Origin: Nocardiopsis alkaliphila YIM 80379
GTDB lineage: Bacteria > Actinomycetota > Actinomycetes > Streptosporangiales > Streptosporangiaceae
Assembly (NCBI RefSeq): GCF_000341005.1
Contig: NZ_ANBD01000019.1
Span: forward strand, 1-47,642
DNA: 47,642 nucleotides
Direction: 5' to 3'
Shown here: one piece after another, positions 14,343 to 22,503 of the stretch
How positions within the stretch are numbered: the first letter of the stretch is position 1
How the letters are laid out: each line of letters starts with the position of its first letter
The notes under the pieces: model-generated
The model's input: the letters and a program-made list of their open reading frames with translations, nothing else
What the model was told of the DNA's origin: nothing
Databases searched by the model: none
Translations under genes and position numbers: made by a program

Positions 14343-16127
14343 TCAGCCCCAGAAACCGAAGCTGTACAACAGTCCGTTGGTCGCCGCGATCACGCCCAAC
14401 GCCAGCACCGCGCCCGTCACGAACGAAGTCCGCAACGACCGCACCAGGTACTCCAGCGCCACCAGGTTGTTCAGAATGAAGTAGCCCAGCATGGTCGCGT
14501 GCCAAAAAGAGGCCATGCTCCAGGGTTCGAAGTAGTACGGAGCACCCGTCCACACGTCGGTTTCGGTGGTGAACCACGTCCACGCCAGCGCCGCACCGTA
14601 CCCCAAGGGGATCTGGATCAGTGGCAGGATCAACAGCGGTAGTACCTTGACGAAACTCCACAGGCTGGGCTGGTCCGCCTGTCGCGCCTCCGCCTGCGCT
14701 CGGCGGGTCGCCTCCTGTTCGGCGCGTATCCGGTCGCGGTGGGCACGTTCGGCCTCCTGGCGACGTCGCTGCTCCTCACGCTGTTGCCGGGCGCGCTGTT
14801 CCTCCTCCTGCTGCTGCAGGCGCCGCTGCTCCATCTGGCGCCGCCGCTGTTCCTCGGCCTGGCGGTACTGCTCCTGTTGTGCCTGGTGCGGGTCCGCGGT
14901 ATCGCGGCGTGCCCCGTACAGGTCCGCGTAGGGGTCCTCTCCCCCGGGGCCGCCCTGCCGGTGTGTGGAGTCCAAACGTGCCGTGGGCGGAGACTGCCCC
15001 GGCCGCTGCCCCTCACTCGGGAACCGTCGGGTGGGCTGGTAGCCCTGGCCAGGCTGGTTTCCCAGTACCGAGGTCGCACCCGCCGTCGGGTCCTGGCCCT
15101 GCCCGGCCGAGGGGGCCACCTGGGTGGACTGGTCATCGCCCAGCGCACCGGCCGCGGCGGCTCCGGCCACCCCGCCCAAGGCCGCGGCGCCCCCGGCGCC
15201 CAACACCTCGGTCCGTCGGTGACCTCCGGTCGCCCCCGGGTCGGCCGCCGAGGTCGCCAGGGCCTTGTTGACCTTGGCCACCTGTTCCTGCACGCCCATC
15301 ATCACCGCGGGCGGCAACCAGGAGGCGCCCGCGTGCACATCGCCCAGGTAGTCCAGGATCTCCCCCGGGCCCGGGCGACCCTTGGCGTCCTTGGACAGGC
15401 AGGCCGCCACCAGGTGTCTCAGTGACTCGGGCACCCCCGACAGGTCGGGTTCTCGGCTGATGATGCGCATGACCATCGTGGGCATGTTGCCCTCCCCGAA
15501 GGGCCCGCTCCCCGAGGACGCGTACGCGAGCACCGCGCCGTAGGCGAACAGGTCACTGGCCGGGGTCAACTCCTCGCCCTGGACCTGTTCGGGGCTCATG
15601 AACCCCGGAGTGCCGATCACCGACTGGGTCGCCGCGGTGCCATCGGTGGCCCGCGCGATCCCGAAGTCGATCACCCGTGGCCCGTCCTCGGCCAACAGGA
15701 CGTTTCCAGGCTTGAGGTCACGGTGGATCAGGCCCACCCGGTGGATCTCGGCCAGTGCCTCGGCCAGCCCCGCCGCCAACACCCGTACCGAAGGCTCCGG
15801 CAGCGGGCCGTGGGTCCGCACCGCCTCATCGAGTGGCAACGAAGGTACGTAGGAGGTCACCAGCCACGGCACCTCGTCCTCGGGGTCGGCGTCGATGACC
15901 GGAGCGGTGAACGCGCCACTGACCTGGCGGGCCGCGGTGACCTCCCGAGCGAACCGCTCCCGGAAGGAGGTGTCCGCGGCCATGTGCGGATGGATGCGTT
16001 TGATCGCGACGGCGCGGCCGCCGGCCGAACGTCCGAAGAACACCTGACCCATGCCCCCGGCACCCAGGCGCCCGATCAGCCGGTACCGGCCGATGCGCTC
16101 CGGATCAGTGCCCTCTAGCGGCCCCAA
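14343..16127 (-). CDS. Membrane-anchored Ser/Thr protein kinase (PknB/Hanks type)
   Basis: About 594 residues. The N-terminal kinase domain has all key motifs: glycine loop GAGGMG (22-27), Lys43 in AIKRI, catalytic HRDLKPGN, DFGIA and GTPGFMSPE. A low-complexity Ala/Gly/Pro/Gln linker follows, then an Arg/Glu/Gln-rich stretch of roughly 70 residues likely to be a coiled coil, then about four membrane helices up to the C-terminus. PASTA or other extracellular sensor domains are absent, so sensing may occur in the membrane helices. The start is uncertain: TTG 16127 has GGAGG nine bases upstream and gives the usual short N-terminus, while GTG 16217 also has a GAGGAG site. Substrates are unknown; it is divergent from a P450 gene. 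Confidence 0.85.
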   Translation of the reverse strand: MGPLEGTDPERIGRYRLIGRLGAGGMGQVFFGRSAGGRAVAIKRIHPHMAADTSFRERFAREVTAARQVSGAFTAPVIDADPEDEVPWLVTSYVPSLPLDEAVRTHGPLPEPSVRVLAAGLAEALAEIHRVGLIHRDLKPGNVLLAEDGPRVIDFGIARATDGTAATQSVIGTPGFMSPEQVQGEELTPASDLFAYGAVLAYASSGSGPFGEGNMPTMVMRIISREPDLSGVPESLRHLVAACLSKDAKGRPGPGEILDYLGDVHAGASWLPPAVMMGVQEQVAKVNKALATSAADPGATGGHRRTEVLGAGGAAALGGVAGAAAAGALGDDQSTQVAPSAGQGQDPTAGATSVLGNQPGQGYQPTRRFPSEGQRPGQSPPTARLDSTHRQGGPGGEDPYADLYGARRDTADPHQAQQEQYRQAEEQRRRQMEQRRLQQQEEEQRARQQREEQRRRQEAERAHRDRIRAEQEATRRAQAEARQADQPSLWSFVKVLPLLILPLIQIPLGYGAALAWTWFTTETDVWTGAPYYFEPWSMASFWHATMLGYFILNNLVALEYLVRSLRTSFVTGAVLALGVIAATNGLLYSFGFWG

Positions 16128-16368
16128 CGTCCTCAACCTCCGGCCTGTGCGGCGTTGTCCCAATGCAACGAGGCCCCAGTCTAGGGCTTGGCCCGTCCCC
16201 GCCCGAACCATCGTCACGGTGCCTGCTCCTCGGGCGCGTCAGGGGGATCGTGCCGGGAAGGAAGACGGCTCCAAGAGCGATGCCAACGACCGGACCGGTG
16301 CGCATGGTTCCCATCTGGCCACAGACGGCCAACCCTGCGGATGGGCCCTTGGCCGAGGAAGGTCCGCC

Positions 16369-16374
16369 TAGGGT
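16369..16374 (+). promoter_or_regulatory. -10 element of P450 gene
   Basis: TAGGGT, 28 bp before GTG 16403. The -35 is not obvious. The same hexamer recurs before several genes in this window. Confidence 0.35.
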
Positions 16375-16402
16375 CGAAAGAGTGTCCCCGAGACGAGAAG
16401 GC

Positions 16403-17662
16403 GTGACCGTGGAGATTCTCGAAACCCTTCGTATCGACGGCCGACTGCGCACCGCCCACGGCGTGTCGTGGCTCATCGCCCAGACCGGAGACCATCCCGC
16501 TCGGCTCCTGCACCGGCCCTGGCGGGAGAACCCCTTTCCGACCTACCGGCGCCTGCGCGACCTGGGGCCGGTGGTCTCCAGCCGTCTGCCCTTCCACGCC
16601 GCCACCACCCGCACCGCGGTCGATCAGATCCTGCGCAGTCGCGACTTCGGGGTTCGGCCCCCCGGAGACTTCAACGTCGCCGAGCAGTTCAACGTGATGG
16701 ACCTGTCGTTCCTACAACAAGACCCTCCCGACCACACCCGGTTGCGCAAAATGGCCCGCCCGGCCTTCTCCCCACGCCGGATGGAGGGGTATCGCGTCGA
16801 GATCGAGAAGATCACCGAGGACCTCCTCGACCGCGCCCTGGAACGCGGTGGCTTCGACCTGATGCGTGACTTCGCCCAGCCCTTGCCCATCATCGTGATC
16901 AGTGGCCTGTTGGGCGTTCCCGAACGTGACCAGACCGATTTCGATCGCATCGGCAACGTCATCGGCGCCGCCCTGGACGGGGCCCGCTCCGCGCGTCAGC
17001 TGCGTCAGATCCAGGAGGCGACGGCGGAGCTGGACGTGTTGATCGAGCGTTTGGTGATCGAGCGTCGAGCGGATCCGCGTGAGGACGTGGTCTCCGACCT
17101 GGTCGCTCGCCACGACGAGGGAGGGATGAGCGCGGCCGAGCTGGGCGCGATGTTCCGGTTGTTGCTGGTGGCCGGGTTCGAGACCACGGTGAACCTGATC
17201 GGGAACGGGGTGATGGCGCTGCTGCGCCACCGCCAGGAGTGGGAACGTCTGGTCGCCGAGCCGGAACTGGCCGGTGGTGCCGTGGAGGAGGTTTTGCGTT
17301 ACGACTCACCGGTCCAGCTCACCGGGCGTTGGGCGCACCGTGACACCGAGGTCGAGGGTGTACCCATCAGTGCGGGCCAACAGGTCATGTGCCTGCTCGG
17401 GTCCGCCAATCGCGACCCCCGACACTTCACCGAGCCCGACCACTTCGACATCGCTCGTGCCAACGCCTCCGAGCACCTGTCCTTTTCCGGCGGGGTGCAC
17501 TACTGCCTGGGTGCGCCGTTGGCCCGGTTGGAGGGCGAGATCGCCCTGCGAGCCTTGAGTCGGCGAATACCGGGATTGCGTCCCACCGCGATGCCGACCC
17601 GGCGTGACACACTGACCGTTCGCGGATTGGCCACGTTCCCGGTCACCACGGGTGAGCGGTAG
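16403..17662 (+). CDS. Cytochrome P450
   Basis: 419-residue soluble bacterial (class I type) monooxygenase. The I-helix oxygen-activation motif is AGFETT, the K-helix E-x-x-R is in EEVLRYDSP, and the haem loop is FSGGVHYCLG with Cys368 as thiolate ligand. No ferredoxin or ferredoxin reductase is adjacent, so electrons must come from elsewhere. GTG 16403 has a weak AGAAGG upstream; GTG 16409 is possible. Neighbouring genes (phosphotransferase, esterase) do not form a recognisable biosynthetic cluster, so the substrate cannot be inferred. Confidence 0.92.
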   Translation: MTVEILETLRIDGRLRTAHGVSWLIAQTGDHPARLLHRPWRENPFPTYRRLRDLGPVVSSRLPFHAATTRTAVDQILRSRDFGVRPPGDFNVAEQFNVMDLSFLQQDPPDHTRLRKMARPAFSPRRMEGYRVEIEKITEDLLDRALERGGFDLMRDFAQPLPIIVISGLLGVPERDQTDFDRIGNVIGAALDGARSARQLRQIQEATAELDVLIERLVIERRADPREDVVSDLVARHDEGGMSAAELGAMFRLLLVAGFETTVNLIGNGVMALLRHRQEWERLVAEPELAGGAVEEVLRYDSPVQLTGRWAHRDTEVEGVPISAGQQVMCLLGSANRDPRHFTEPDHFDIARANASEHLSFSGGVHYCLGAPLARLEGEIALRALSRRIPGLRPTAMPTRRDTLTVRGLATFPVTTGER

Positions 17663-17800
17663 AGCGGAGAGGCGGAAGACGATCGGCGGGTGAGATACGC
17701 ACCCCGTGCTTCCCGCGCGTTCTCGCGGCTTTGAAGACCGGTCGAGGGCGCCGGTCATCGTTGGCCATCCTGTTCTTCGACGCCTTGAGGAGTTTCCGGC

Positions 17801-18727
17801 ATGGAGCACGGCCCCACCGATCCCATCGTCGTGCCGCCGGCCCTGGTCGAGACCGTCACCTCCTTCTTCGGCCCCGCCTGGGCACAGGGTCTCCCCGCTC
17901 TGGCCGCTCAGCGACTCGACCGTTGGGGGCTGACGGTGACCGGCGAGCCCATGCACGGGGCGGTGGCCTTGGTGATCCCGGTCCGTCGCGGCGACGGATC
18001 CCGGGCCGTTCTCAAACTCCAGCCGCAAGACGCCGAGACCGAGGGCGAACCCTTGGCGTTGCGTGCCTGGGACGGGGACGGATCGGTCCGACTGTTGGCG
18101 CATGATCGCGGGACCGGAGCGATGCTGTTGGAGCGCCTGGACGCCGGGCGCCGGTTGGACGCCGAGCCCATCGAGTCGGCCTTGGAGGTCATCGCTACCC
18201 TGATCGCGCGGCTGAGCTCCCATCCGGGTGTGGCAAAGGTACGTCGATCAGGCCCCCTGGCCCGAGACATCGCCGTTCGAGGGCGGGCCCGGCTGCCGGA
18301 GGTCGAGGAGTCCTGGCGCCCGGTGATCGAGCGTTGGGCGAGTCTGGCGGACGAACTCGCCGACGAACCCGGTGACCGTCTGTTGCACTGGGACCTGCAC
18401 TACGAGAACGTCCTGGCGCCGTTGGAGGACTCGCCCGGCGCCGAACGCGGACCCTGGTCGGCCATCGACCCCAAACCGCTGGTCGGCGACCCGGGTTCAG
18501 AGCTACTACCGGCGCTGCGCAACCGTTGGGCCGAGGCCGAGGAGACCGGTGACCCGGTGCGCGCCATCCGGCGCCGATTCGATCTCCTCACCGAGGTCGC
18601 CGGGCTGGATCGGGACCGGGCACGCGCCTGGACGCGGGTACGACTACTCCAGGATTGTCTTTGGCTGGAGGCGGCCCGGTGCCGGGTGCCGCGCACCCAC
18701 GCCCTCATCGACCAGGCCTTGGGGTGA
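17801..18727 (+). CDS. APH(6)/hydroxyurea-type phosphotransferase
   Basis: 308-residue kinase of the aminoglycoside/hydroxyurea phosphotransferase family, which includes streptomycin 6-kinases. The catalytic loop is HWDLHYENVL, and the metal-binding segment AIDPKPLVGDPGSELLPALRN is characteristic of this family. GAGGAG lies nine bases before ATG 17801. Members can give antibiotic resistance, but many have no proven drug substrate, and nothing nearby points to self-resistance. It is 138 bp after the P450, with no clear operon. Confidence 0.82.
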   Translation: MEHGPTDPIVVPPALVETVTSFFGPAWAQGLPALAAQRLDRWGLTVTGEPMHGAVALVIPVRRGDGSRAVLKLQPQDAETEGEPLALRAWDGDGSVRLLAHDRGTGAMLLERLDAGRRLDAEPIESALEVIATLIARLSSHPGVAKVRRSGPLARDIAVRGRARLPEVEESWRPVIERWASLADELADEPGDRLLHWDLHYENVLAPLEDSPGAERGPWSAIDPKPLVGDPGSELLPALRNRWAEAEETGDPVRAIRRRFDLLTEVAGLDRDRARAWTRVRLLQDCLWLEAARCRVPRTHALIDQALG

Positions 18728-18767
18728 TGTGGTCGAGGCCGGCCTAAGGGATTTCGGGGGTGTTCGA

Positions 18768-18773
18768 TAGGGT
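18768..18773 (+). promoter_or_regulatory. -10 element of esterase gene
   Basis: TAGGGT, 35 bp before ATG 18809. GAGGAAAGGG lies between the two as ribosome site. The -35 is not clear. Confidence 0.3.
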
Positions 18774-18808
18774 TCCGACGCTTCCTGTCACCTGAGGAAA
18801 GGGTCTTG

Positions 18809-19783
18809 ATGTCCGTTCCCCCGCGTCCTCCCTTCGACCCCGAACTGGTACCGTCCCTGGTCGAGCTCAACAGCGAGCTCCCTGCGGCCATCACTCGCGA
18901 CATGATCGGCGCCCTGCGAGAGCGCGGTGTCCGCCAGGCTCCCGGAGACGAGACGGACATGACGCTGGGCGGGGCCTTCACCGAACACGAGCACATCGCG
19001 GTGGGGCCCGACGGCCACGGGGTCCCGCTACTGGTGTGGCGTCCGCGCGAGGTGAGCACCAACACCGGCGCCCTCTACTGGATCCACGGTGGCGGCATGA
19101 TCGGTGGCGTCCACCGGGGCGGTGAGATCCCGACCCTGCTCGCCTACGCCCATGAACTGGACCTGATCGTGGTGTCGGTGGACTACCGGTTGGCGCCCGA
19201 GCACCCCCACCCCACGCCGGTCGAGGACTGCTACACCGGGCTGGTGTGGCTGCACGAGAGCGTCGCCGAGCTGGGTGTGGACCCGAACCGGGTGGTGGTC
19301 GGTGGTGCCAGCGCCGGAGGTGGCCTGGCCGCCGCCGTCAACCTGCTGGCCCGCGATCGGGGTGGCCCCGCCATCCGGGCGCAGTTGCTGCTCTATCCCA
19401 TGCTGGACGACCGCAACGACTCGGTCTCCGCCCACCAGATGGCGGGTGTGGGCATGTGGGATCGTACCTCCAACGCCACCGCCTGGGACTGCCTGCTCCA
19501 AGGCGCTCAGGGTGGTCCGGACGTGTCGCCCTACGCGGCGCCGGCACGTGCGAGGGATCTGTCGAACCTGCCTCCGGCTTTCCTGGACGTGGGATCGGCC
19601 GAGACCTTTCGCGACGAGGTGGTGGAGTACGCCTCCCGGATCTGGAAGGCCGGTGGCCAGGCCGAGCTGCACGTGTGGCCGGGCGGGTACCACGCCTTCG
19701 ATTCGGTCGCCCAGGACGCCGCCCTGAGCCGTTGCGCGCAGTCCCAGCGCCTGCCCTGGCTACGACGGGTCCTGACCGACTGA
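18809..19783 (+). CDS. HSL-family alpha/beta hydrolase (esterase/lipase)
   Basis: 324-residue carboxylester hydrolase, cytoplasmic (no signal peptide). The oxyanion motif is HGGG in YWIHGGGMIGG, the nucleophile Ser is in GASAGGG, the acid is probably the Asp in AETFRDEVVEY and the His is in GGYHAFDS. The stretch VDYRLAPEHPHPTPVEDCY is a hallmark of the hormone-sensitive-lipase family. ATG 18809 is preferred to the adjacent TTG 18806. Its 3' end overlaps the convergent AraC gene by 24 bp. The natural ester is unknown. Confidence 0.9.
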   Translation: MSVPPRPPFDPELVPSLVELNSELPAAITRDMIGALRERGVRQAPGDETDMTLGGAFTEHEHIAVGPDGHGVPLLVWRPREVSTNTGALYWIHGGGMIGGVHRGGEIPTLLAYAHELDLIVVSVDYRLAPEHPHPTPVEDCYTGLVWLHESVAELGVDPNRVVVGGASAGGGLAAAVNLLARDRGGPAIRAQLLLYPMLDDRNDSVSAHQMAGVGMWDRTSNATAWDCLLQGAQGGPDVSPYAAPARARDLSNLPPAFLDVGSAETFRDEVVEYASRIWKAGGQAELHVWPGGYHAFDSVAQDAALSRCAQSQRLPWLRRVLTD

Positions 19784-20776
19784 GTCGGTTCGCGGATCCG
19801 TCGAGTCGTCGATGGGCCCCGTTCCCTTCATCGTCGATTCACCCCTGGCCCTTCGGCGGTGCTCCGTGGGTGTGGTGCCGCGCAGGCGTTTGAAGGCGGC
19901 ACTGAGCGCGAAGGCGGTGGAATAGCCGAATCGGCGGGCGATGCTGTCGACGGTGTCATCGGTGTCGCGCAATCGCTCGGCGGCCAAGCTGACCCGCCAA
20001 TCGGCCAGGTAGGTCATGGGCGGGACGCCCACCAGGCTCTTGAAGGTGCGGGCCAGGGCTGCCCGGGAGACCCCGCAGTTCTCCGCCAGGGTGGCCACCG
20101 TCCAGGGGTGGGCGGGACGGTTGTGCAGTAGGCGCAGGGCTCGGCCGACCACCGGGTCGGCCATGGCGGTGTACCAGGCGGGTGGCTTGGCCCCGGGCAG
20201 GGCGAACCAGTCTCGCAGTTTGGTGATCAGGGCCAGGTCCAGCAACCTGTCCAGGACCAATTGCTGTCCGGGAGCCGTACAGGAGATCTCGGCTTCGATC
20301 ATCGCGCCCCACCGGTCCTGGTACTCGTCCGCGGGGACGATCAAGATCGGGGGCAGGGTGGCGAACAGGCGCCGACTCAACTCTTTGGGGACCTCGTAGT
20401 AGCCGCTCAACAACAGATCCGGGGCGTCGAGGGAGTCACCGTAGGTGCGCAGGCCCAGGGCGGCCTCTTCGACCAATGGTTCACCGTCCGGGCCCAGGCA
20501 CAGCTGTTCGCTCAGGACGGTGCAGCTGATGGGGGCGTCGACGGGGTCGGCGATGGTGTGCGGGCCCGGAGCGCGCAACAGGGCGGTGTCACCGGCCTCC
20601 AGACGCAAGGGCTCGCCCGCCCCGGGCACGATCCAGGCCTGACCGCGCACCATGGTGACCAGGGTCAGGGGCGAGTCGTGGTCGAAGCGCAGTGCCCAGG
20701 GCGGGGTCATGACGGACTTGCTGAAGAGCGCGCCTTGGGCGCGGACTCCTTGGAGGAGGTCGGCGAGGGCATCCAC
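19760..20776 (-). CDS. AraC-family regulator (cupin_6 type)
   Basis: About 338 residues from GTG 20776. The N-terminal cupin-like sensor starts DALADLLQGVRAQGALFS, with MTPPWALRF and VPGAGEPLRLEAGDTALL. The C-terminal double helix-turn-helix includes WTVATLAENCGVSRAALAR and DSIARRFGYSTAFALSAAFKR. GTG 20776 follows TACGAT by six bases without a Shine-Dalgarno, indicating a leaderless mRNA; a TTG further upstream is an alternative. The extra C-terminal ~35 residues overlap the esterase end. It is divergent from an NAD(P)-binding protein, the usual target type for this subfamily. Confidence 0.88.
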   Translation of the reverse strand: MDALADLLQGVRAQGALFSKSVMTPPWALRFDHDSPLTLVTMVRGQAWIVPGAGEPLRLEAGDTALLRAPGPHTIADPVDAPISCTVLSEQLCLGPDGEPLVEEAALGLRTYGDSLDAPDLLLSGYYEVPKELSRRLFATLPPILIVPADEYQDRWGAMIEAEISCTAPGQQLVLDRLLDLALITKLRDWFALPGAKPPAWYTAMADPVVGRALRLLHNRPAHPWTVATLAENCGVSRAALARTFKSLVGVPPMTYLADWRVSLAAERLRDTDDTVDSIARRFGYSTAFALSAAFKRLRGTTPTEHRRRARGESTMKGTGPIDDSTDPRTDSVGQDPS

Positions 20777-20782
20777 GACATC

Positions 20783-20788
20783 ATCGTA
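20783..20788 (-). promoter_or_regulatory. -10 element of AraC gene, leaderless layout
   Basis: The minus strand reads TACGAT, six bases, then GTG. This also decides the chosen start. There is no convincing -35. Confidence 0.35.
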
Positions 20789-20857
20789 GACGCTCGGATA
20801 TCGACCTGAGCCTTTCAACCATGGAACGTCTCCTCTGGTCGCAGTTGACTCGTTTTT

Positions 20858-21712
20858 ATGACGAACCACGATGAGAAGCCGATCCTGGTGGTCGGTGCGA
20901 GGGGTATGACCGGCGGCCGGGTGGCCCGGCTGCTACGCGAGGGCGGATACGAGGTACGGGCGGCCTCGCGTTCGGCGGAATGGACCTTCGATTGGCGGGA
21001 CCGTTCCACTTGGGACGGGGTGCTCGAGGGCGCGGGTTCGATGTACCTGGTGCAGTACGATCCCGAGCCCCTCGCCCCCGCGTTCATCGAACGCGCGGCG
21101 CGGATGGGAGTGGAACGCGTCGTGTTGTTGTCCGCCTATGGAGCGGATCAGCCCGGCTATTTCGAAGCGATGGACTTTCCACCGATCCACCTGCTGGGGG
21201 AGGCCGCGGTGCGTGCCACCGAAATGGAGTGGACTTTGCTGCGTCCGGGATGGTTCGCGCAGAACCTGAGCGAGGGTCTGTTGATGGAGGGGGTCCGGGA
21301 GGGAGTCTTGCGGCTTCCCACCGGGCAGGGCAGGGTGAGCTGGATCGACACCGACGACATCGCCGAGGTGGCGGTCGCCGCGCTGACCGGGTCCGGCCAC
21401 CACGGACGCATCTACGAATTGTCCGGTGCCGAGGCGTTGACCCTGGACGAGACCGTCCGGGCGATCTCCGCCGTCCTGGGAAGTCCGGTGCGATACGAGG
21501 CCTTGTCCGTGGAGGAGTACGTGGCCGATCGACTGGCCGCCGGGTGGTCGCGGCAGGACGCGCACGTGATGGCGGCGGCCCTGTCCCCCATTCCTCGTGG
21601 CCTGGAGGGCCGGTCGGCCCCGGGGGTGCGAGACGCGCTGGGTCGTGCGCCCACCGGTTTCGGTACCTTCGCCCGAAAGGCGTTCACCCGGCCGCCCTGG
21701 CAGCAGGGCTGA
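20858..21712 (+). CDS. NmrA-like NAD(P)-binding protein (atypical SDR)
   Basis: 284-residue Rossmann-fold protein. The dinucleotide motif VVGARGMTGGRVARLL (G-x-x-G-x-x-G) is at residues 11-26, followed by an NmrA/ergot-alkaloid-A-like body: VERVVLLSAYGAD, WTLLRPGWFAQNL and WIDTDDIAEVAVAAL. Such proteins are redox sensors or reductases of quinones or flavin-type substrates. The pattern of a catalytic Tyr-x-x-x-Lys is not evident. ATG 20858 has no clear ribosome site, but earlier starts do not fit the fold. It is divergent from an AraC regulator that probably controls it. Confidence 0.85.
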   Translation: MTNHDEKPILVVGARGMTGGRVARLLREGGYEVRAASRSAEWTFDWRDRSTWDGVLEGAGSMYLVQYDPEPLAPAFIERAARMGVERVVLLSAYGADQPGYFEAMDFPPIHLLGEAAVRATEMEWTLLRPGWFAQNLSEGLLMEGVREGVLRLPTGQGRVSWIDTDDIAEVAVAALTGSGHHGRIYELSGAEALTLDETVRAISAVLGSPVRYEALSVEEYVADRLAAGWSRQDAHVMAAALSPIPRGLEGRSAPGVRDALGRAPTGFGTFARKAFTRPPWQQG

Positions 21713-21719
21713 GCCGGTT

Positions 21720-21752
21720 CCGCGCAGGGGCCCTCTCGGTGCCCCTGCGCGG
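21720..21752. terminator. Bidirectional terminator hairpin
   Basis: 12-bp perfect arms CCGCGCAGGGGC and GCCCCTGCGCGG enclose a 9-nt loop, between the convergent NmrA-like and pentapeptide-repeat genes. Confidence 0.7.
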
Positions 21753-21758
21753 TCTACG

Positions 21759-22466
21759 CTAATCGGCGACGGTGATGCCCAGGCAGGCCAGGATCGTCCC
21801 GGCCTGGGTGGAGCCGATGGTGGCTCCGCGCAGATGAGCGGCCTGGTCCAAGGGCACCTCTCCCAGATCCGCGCCGCGCAGGTCGGCTCCGGCGAACTTC
21901 GCGGCCACCAGGTTGGCTCCACGCAGGCGCGAATCCACCCACACCGTCTCGCGCAGGTCGGCCGCGGACAGGTCGGCCTCGTCCATGCGCAACCCTTCCA
22001 GGGTCTGTCCGCGCAGGACCAACCCCTTGCAGCGGGCCAGCATGAGGTTGCACTGGGCGAAGGTGTAGCCGATCCCCCGCAGCGAGGTCAGCCCCGCGCC
22101 GGTCATCCGGCACCCCTGGAAGACGGTGTCGGTGAGCAGGGCGCCCTGCCATCGGGTGTTGGCCAGGTCCACCCTCTCGAATCGGGCGTCGGTGCACTCG
22201 GTGTGGGCGAAGGAGGTCGCCGAGGCACTACCTCCGATCACGACCGCTCCTTCCAGCACGGCACGGTCCAGACGAGCCCCGTCCAGACGACAGTCCACCA
22301 AGCGGGCGTCCACCAGGTGGGCATCACGCAGATCCGCACCACTGAGGTCGCAACGGGTCAGGACGCGGGGTGGCGCGCCCGCGTCCTGGGACAACACCTC
22401 GCGCAGGTCGAGGTCGGACAGGTCTGCGTCGGTGGTCTCGGCGGTGGCGAGAAGATCGGTGCTCAC
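21759..22466 (-). CDS. Pentapeptide-repeat protein
   Basis: 235 residues largely built of A(D/N)LXX-type pentapeptide repeats (for example CDLSGADLRDAHLVDARLVD, and ADLSAADLRETV near the C-terminus), which form a right-handed quadrilateral beta-helix. There is an interruption rich in Gly/Ser/Ala about residues 75-95. GTG 22466 follows TAGGGT by exactly seven bases with no ribosome site, so it is probably leaderless. Some family members are DNA mimics that protect gyrase from quinolones, but most have unknown roles, and nothing here fixes one. It lies 37 bp downstream of the PucR gene on the same strand but appears to have its own promoter. Confidence 0.85.
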   Translation of the reverse strand: MSTDLLATAETTDADLSDLDLREVLSQDAGAPPRVLTRCDLSGADLRDAHLVDARLVDCRLDGARLDRAVLEGAVVIGGSASATSFAHTECTDARFERVDLANTRWQGALLTDTVFQGCRMTGAGLTSLRGIGYTFAQCNLMLARCKGLVLRGQTLEGLRMDEADLSAADLRETVWVDSRLRGANLVAAKFAGADLRGADLGEVPLDQAAHLRGATIGSTQAGTILACLGITVAD

Positions 22467-22473
22467 GCCCAGG

Positions 22474-22479
22474 ACCCTA
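22474..22479 (-). promoter_or_regulatory. -10 element of pentapeptide-repeat gene, leaderless layout
   Basis: The minus strand reads TAGGGT, seven bases, then GTG at 22466. The geometry is identical to that before the TetR gene at 40042. Confidence 0.45.
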
Positions 22480-22503
22480 GCGCTCGAGGCCGACGGGACG
22501 CGG

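Noticed and set aside
17801-18727. Calling the phosphotransferase a streptomycin resistance gene
   Set aside because: The family is clear, but many members have no antibiotic substrate and there is no biosynthetic cluster nearby, so only the family is named.
16403-19783. P450, phosphotransferase and esterase as a secondary-metabolite cluster
   Set aside because: There is no synthase, carrier protein, glycosyltransferase or shared operon structure, and the genes have separate promoter-like elements and gaps.
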